From Marmoricola sp. (lineage in GTDB: Bacteria; Actinomycetota; Actinomycetes; Propionibacteriales; Nocardioidaceae), in assembly GCA_025964775.1 (NCBI GenBank), contig JAOPYE010000010.1:124001-188000 (forward strand): a DNA stretch of 64,000 nt. Direction: 5' to 3'. The position numbers were made by a program, and so were the translations under genes. Positions within the stretch are counted from its first letter, which is position 1. Each line of letters starts with the position of its first letter. This document shows positions 61,203 through 64,000 of the stretch, piece after piece. The notes beneath the pieces were generated by a model that saw nothing but the letters and a program-made list of their open reading frames with translations, did no database searches and was not told the origin of the DNA.

Positions 61203-62423
61203 TTACGCGGCGATGACGACTGGCTTCGACCCTTGCAGCCCGAGGGCCCCAGCAGCGACGCACGCCAGCGCCACAGCGGCGGTGAACCACGGGAACACCG
61301 GCGCCAGGCCCCAGGTGGTCGCCGCCCAGCCGGCGAGGATCGTCGGCGCGGCCATCGCGGCGTACGCGAGCAGGTAGTAGGCGGACATGACCTCGCCGCG
61401 ACGGTCGGCGGGAACCACGCGACCGAGGTAGCGCAGCGAGCCTCCGAAGGCCAACCCGAACGCGAGCCCCATCAGCACGGCGGCGAGGACGACCAGGGTC
61501 GCGTGGTGACTGTCGAGAGCCAGCACCCCGAGACCGAGGGCGAACGCGGTCCCGAAGTCGCCGATGATTGCAGCCCGGCGCGCATCGAGTCGCCCGCCGA
61601 CAGCCTGGCTGACTGCCGCCGACGCGGCCATGGCAGCGACGACCACGCCACCGAACACCACGCTGTGCACGCCTGTCTTCTGGCCTGCGAACGCCGGGAA
61701 CAGCGAGAGGTAGACGCCGAGCACCGACCACGCCGCCATCACCCCGAGGACGGCGAACCGGAAGTCGGCTGCGATCGAGGCCGGCACCGCCGGGCGCGCG
61801 ATCCTGATCGGCGCCGAGGACCGGTTTCGGTGCGGCTCGGGGATCGGCAGCACGGCCAGCAGGAGCAGCAGGACGACCAGCGCGACCACGGCGTAGGGCA
61901 TCACCAGCGGGTCCGGCCCGAACTGCGCCAGCAGCGAGGCGCCCAGGATGGTCGCGGCGATCCCGACGTTGAACATGATCCCGGTCAGGTGGCCGGTGCG
62001 CGCGCCGTGCTCGGGGCGCAGGTCGAGCAGCGCGGCGGACCCGACGACGACCGTCGTACCGACGGCCATGCCGTGCAGGGCTCGCGCCACGATCAGCGCG
62101 GCCACCCCGTTGGCCAGCATGAAGATCGCCAGCCCGGCGATCATCGCGACCATCGCGCCGACCAGCAGCGGCTTGCGTCCGAAGCGGTCCGAGACCACGC
62201 CCGCCACGAGGACCGCGGCCAGGGCGCCGAACGCGTAGACCGAGAAGATCACCGTGGTCGTGATCGGTGCGAGGTGCCACTTCTGCTGGTAGATGCCGTA
62301 GAGCGGGGCGGGGGCACCGGACACCCCGAGCGCGACGGCCATCAGCGTGATCAGGAGTGGGTACGCCGGGATCGACCGGCGAGGTGTCGAGGTCTGAACG
62401 GCGGTCGGGAAGGTTGTGCTCAT
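61203..62423 (-). CDS. Major facilitator superfamily exporter
   Basis: 406 residues from ATG with GAGGAG upstream. Twelve membrane segments; the A-motif between helices 2 and 3 reads GVVSDRFGRKPLLVGA. Helices 1-6 contain LHGMAVGTTVVVGSAALLDLRPEHGARTG, similar to bacterial drug-efflux MFS. Divergent from an ArsR-family gene; two palindromes in the gap suggest ArsR repression. Probably exports a toxic organic compound, together with reduction by the downstream flavodoxin-type enzyme. Confidence 0.9.
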   Translation of the reverse strand: MSTTFPTAVQTSTPRRSIPAYPLLITLMAVALGVSGAPAPLYGIYQQKWHLAPITTTVIFSVYAFGALAAVLVAGVVSDRFGRKPLLVGAMVAMIAGLAIFMLANGVAALIVARALHGMAVGTTVVVGSAALLDLRPEHGARTGHLTGIMFNVGIAATILGASLLAQFGPDPLVMPYAVVALVVLLLLLAVLPIPEPHRNRSSAPIRIARPAVPASIAADFRFAVLGVMAAWSVLGVYLSLFPAFAGQKTGVHSVVFGGVVVAAMAASAAVSQAVGGRLDARRAAIIGDFGTAFALGLGVLALDSHHATLVVLAAVLMGLAFGLAFGGSLRYLGRVVPADRRGEVMSAYYLLAYAAMAAPTILAGWAATTWGLAPVFPWFTAAVALACVAAGALGLQGSKPVVIAA

Positions 62424-62446
62424 CGCGGTTGTTCTCCTCGTGCTAG

Positions 62447-62503
62447 GTTCGATCAACGTCGAACACGCTGACAGTACCTACAAGTTCGATGGATATCGAA
62501 CTT
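62447..62503. promoter_or_regulatory. Two operators between the MFS and ArsR genes
   Basis: GTTCGA/TCGAAC arms lie at 62447-62452 and 62459-62464; AAGTTCGAT (62482-62490) and ATCGAACTT (62495-62503) form a perfect 9-bp-arm palindrome. Both share the GTTCGA half-site. The gap between divergent starts is about 106 bp, so one regulator can cover both promoters. Confidence 0.75.
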
Positions 62504-62529
62504 ATTCCGATCGCGGTGAGGAGATGCAG

Positions 62530-62847
62530 ATGGAAGCCGATCTGAGCAAGTCCAGCGAGCTGATCCCGGTCGGCCCGTTGCAGCAGGTTCTCGCAGCCCT
62601 GGCGGACCCGGTACGCCTCGAGATGGTGCGGCGACTGGCCGACGCCGAGGACAGCACGGCAGCCTGCTCCCTGCTGTACGACGGCATCGGCAAGTCGACC
62701 GCGAGCCACCACTTCAAGACACTGCGCGAAGCCGGCGTCACCCAGCGCCTCGTCGAGGAAGGCCAGACTCACCAGAGACTGCGCACCGACGACGTCGAAG
62801 GGGCGTACCCGGGCGTCCTGACCTCGATCCTCAGTTCGCCACGGTGA
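62530..62847 (+). CDS. ArsR-family regulator divergent from the MFS exporter
   Basis: 105 residues from ATG 62530 (an in-frame ATG at 62524 overlaps the GAGGAG ribosome site, so the later one is preferred). Winged helix: LQQVLAALADPVRLEMVRRLAD, TAACSLLYDGIGKSTASHHFKTLREAGVTQR and the wing EEGQTHQRLRTDD. No metal-site CxC pair; the single Cys in AACSLL is probably redox or structural. Its last 17 bases overlap the convergent NAD(P)-binding gene. It should bind the GTTCGA palindromes. Confidence 0.88.
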   Translation: MEADLSKSSELIPVGPLQQVLAALADPVRLEMVRRLADAEDSTAACSLLYDGIGKSTASHHFKTLREAGVTQRLVEEGQTHQRLRTDDVEGAYPGVLTSILSSPR

Positions 62848-63418
62848 AGCGCGCGCGCACGTGCTCCCGGTTCTCGATCTCGTCGACCAGCGCCACCGCG
62901 TAGTCCTCGATGCTGATCTGGTCGCCGACCGGCGACTCGTCGCCGACCAGGTAGGAACCGGTCCGCTGGCCCGGAAGGATCACCGGTGCCGGGGAGAGAT
63001 AGGTCCAGTCGACGCTTTCGTGCGCAGCGCGCAGGATCTCCAGTGACGCCGCGCCTTTGAGTGCCTCGGCCTTGTAGATCTCCGGGAACTCGGGGGTGTC
63101 GACCAGTCGGACCCCGCCGACGGTGAGGCTGCCCGCACCACCGACCACGACCAAGCGGCGGTCGCCGAGGGTCGCTGCCAGGTTGGCGATCGTGTCGGGG
63201 AACCTGGTGCCGTCGTCACTGGTACGGCTCGGGCCGAGCGCGGAGACGACCACCTCGTGCTGAGCTGAGACGCCGGCGCTGAAGGTCGGGTCGAACGCGT
63301 CCCCGGTGAGGTCGCTGCCACTACGGCTGATCCCGGTGACCTCGTGTCCGCGCGAGCGGGCTTCGGTGACGATGGTGCTTCCGATGGCGCCGGTGGCGCC
63401 GTACACGGCGATCTTCAT
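62831..63418 (-). CDS. NAD(P)H-binding protein, atypical SDR
   Basis: 195 residues from ATG with AAGGAG upstream. Rossmann motif KIAVYGATGAIGSTIVTEARSRGHEVTGISRS, then VVVSALGP, VVVGGAGSL and DWTYLSPAPVILPGQRTG, matching the NmrA/BVR-B-like 'NAD(P)-dependent epimerase' group often named YwnB-like. Divergent from an HxlR regulator; such pairs respond to electrophiles or quinones. The active-site Tyr-Lys of classical SDRs is absent, normal for this group. Confidence 0.88.
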   Translation of the reverse strand: MKIAVYGATGAIGSTIVTEARSRGHEVTGISRSGSDLTGDAFDPTFSAGVSAQHEVVVSALGPSRTSDDGTRFPDTIANLAATLGDRRLVVVGGAGSLTVGGVRLVDTPEFPEIYKAEALKGAASLEILRAAHESVDWTYLSPAPVILPGQRTGSYLVGDESPVGDQISIEDYAVALVDEIENREHVRARFTVAN

Positions 63419-63448
63419 GACTGCTCCTTGATCGGTCTGGAGCATCGA

Positions 63449-63467
63449 CAGTATCTATTTGATACTG
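63449..63467. promoter_or_regulatory. Operator between the NAD(P)-binding and HxlR genes
   Basis: CAGTATCTATTTGATACTG is a perfect palindrome with 7-bp arms around TATTT, 31 bases upstream of the lower gene's start. The GTATC-n5-GATAC form fits HxlR/QorR-type sites. AT-rich for the region; it likely overlaps both promoters. Confidence 0.7.
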
Positions 63468-63503
63468 GGTACTTCAACGTGCTATAGATACCTTGTGGAA
63501 ACC

Positions 63504-63860
63504 ATGGATCTCGCACCGGATGCGTTCGCCCGCGAGTGCGCCTCGCGGGTCGTCCTGGACCGGATCGGCGACCGCTGGACCGTCCTCGTCGTCGCCGCCC
63601 TCAAGGACGGCAGGCTGCGGTTCTCGCAGCTCCGCAACCGGATCGAGGGTGTGACGCCGAAGGTCCTGACCCAGACGCTGCGCGCCCTCGAACGCGACGG
63701 CGTGCTGACCCGTGAGGTCTTCGCCGAGGTACCCCCGCGCGTCGAGTACGAGCTCACCGAGCTCGGCCGGAACCTACTCACCCCGATCGAGGCCATCCGG
63801 GTCTGGGCCGAGCAACACGCGGCGACGATCGTGGAGAACCGCGCCAGCTTCGACGCCTGA
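63504..63860 (+). CDS. HxlR-family transcriptional regulator
   Basis: 118 residues from ATG 63504 (GTG 63495 also possible). The family pattern is clear: CASRVVLDRIGDRWTVLVVAALKDGRLRFSQLRNRIEGVTPKVLTQTLRALERDGVLTREVFAEVPPRVEYELTELG. The conserved Cys near the N-terminus (ECASRVVL) is the redox-sensing position in many HxlR proteins. It probably represses the divergent NAD(P)-binding gene and itself via the GTATC palindrome. Confidence 0.92.
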   Translation: MDLAPDAFARECASRVVLDRIGDRWTVLVVAALKDGRLRFSQLRNRIEGVTPKVLTQTLRALERDGVLTREVFAEVPPRVEYELTELGRNLLTPIEAIRVWAEQHAATIVENRASFDA

Positions 63861-63877
63861 CCTCTACGGTGGCGGGC

Positions 63878-64000
63878 ATGAGTCTTCCGCCGCCGCCAGA
63901 CGCCGAGATCGTCGGACCCGCCAAGACCCCACGACAGCTGACGCTGTCGATCAGCATCGACCGCGCCGCCCTGCCGAGCGCGGCGACAGCTCTCGGCGTC
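63878..64000 (+). CDS. Start of an unidentified gene (3' end cut off)
   Basis: An ATG 17 bases after the HxlR stop opens a frame that runs to the window end for 41 codons (MSLPPPPDAEIVGPAKTPRQ, then LTLSISIDRAALPS). The first half is Pro-rich and the second looks like a beta strand plus helix. Nothing more can be said from this fragment. Confidence 0.45.
   Translation, partial: MSLPPPPDAEIVGPAKTPRQLTLSISIDRAALPSAATALGV

Overview
The window is high-GC actinobacterial DNA with dense genes, many GTG (and a few TTG) starts and frequent 4-bp ATGA/GTGA gene overlaps. Gene content points to Propionibacteriales, most likely a Nocardioides-type organism: an mprA-mprB-pepD locus, a tadA gene with its actinobacterial partner gene, a three-subunit proton-translocating transhydrogenase, a HelR/HelD-type ATPase and an aromatic-aminotransferase-type HisC paralogue. 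The genus is inferred from memory of gene families, not measured. No transposase, integrase, phage module or CRISPR array was seen.

Layout. 1-6.8 kb: end of a short-chain dehydrogenase, a secreted protein, a lone DUF559-type gene bracketed by two related inverted repeats, and a branched-chain 2-oxoacid dehydrogenase operon (bkdA-bkdB-bkdC, minus strand). 7-11.8 kb: an EamA exporter, a three-gene sensory locus ending in an unusual receiver-kinase protein, and an acyltransferase-like gene. 11.8-16.7 kb: a gene-free structured stretch, pat with a divergent EamA exporter, a dimethylargininase-like gene divergent from a GntR/FCD regulator with two operators between them, then a small membrane protein and a phosphotyrosine phosphatase. 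16.8-21.3 kb: a fructosamine-kinase family gene and the envelope-stress set mprA-mprB-pepD. 21.3-25 kb: three overlapping chorismate-using genes (PhzE-like fusion, pabA, pabB). 25-29.1 kb: PNPOx-like gene, ArsR/AHSA1 pair, ECF sigma/anti-sigma pair with two matching predicted promoters, a small exported protein and an L,D-transpeptidase. 29.1-32.6 kb: small genes, a CPBP-type membrane protease and a secreted putative metalloprotease, with locally lower GC. 32.6-41.2 kb: zwf, a secreted CocE/NonD peptidase, a HelR-like ATPase, a 79-bp tandem repeat and a MoxR/VWA pair. 41.3-50.3 kb: an arylsulfotransferase-like protein, a five-gene operon (alpha/beta hydrolase, SDR, ferritin-like, flavin monooxygenase, MerR) and a two-gene operon for an internally repeated protein; the two operons share a similar palindrome upstream. 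50.3-54.9 kb: cysteine dioxygenase/amidohydrolase pair, tRNA-Ser(CGA), tadA with partner, upp and a SIMPL protein. 55-58.3 kb: pntAA-pntAB-pntB, with a REP-like palindrome beside pntB and a copy read in frame inside pntAA. 58.3-64 kb: VIT1/CCC1 transporter, lipoprotein, sirtuin, flavodoxin-like protein, MFS exporter divergent from an ArsR regulator, NAD(P)-binding protein divergent from an HxlR regulator, and the start of one further gene.

Most is core metabolism and regulation. The least explained pieces are the hairpin-flanked DUF559 gene, the 79-bp tandem array at the end of the VWA gene, the in-frame palindromic insertion in pntAA, and the repeat-protein operon that appears co-regulated with the monooxygenase operon.
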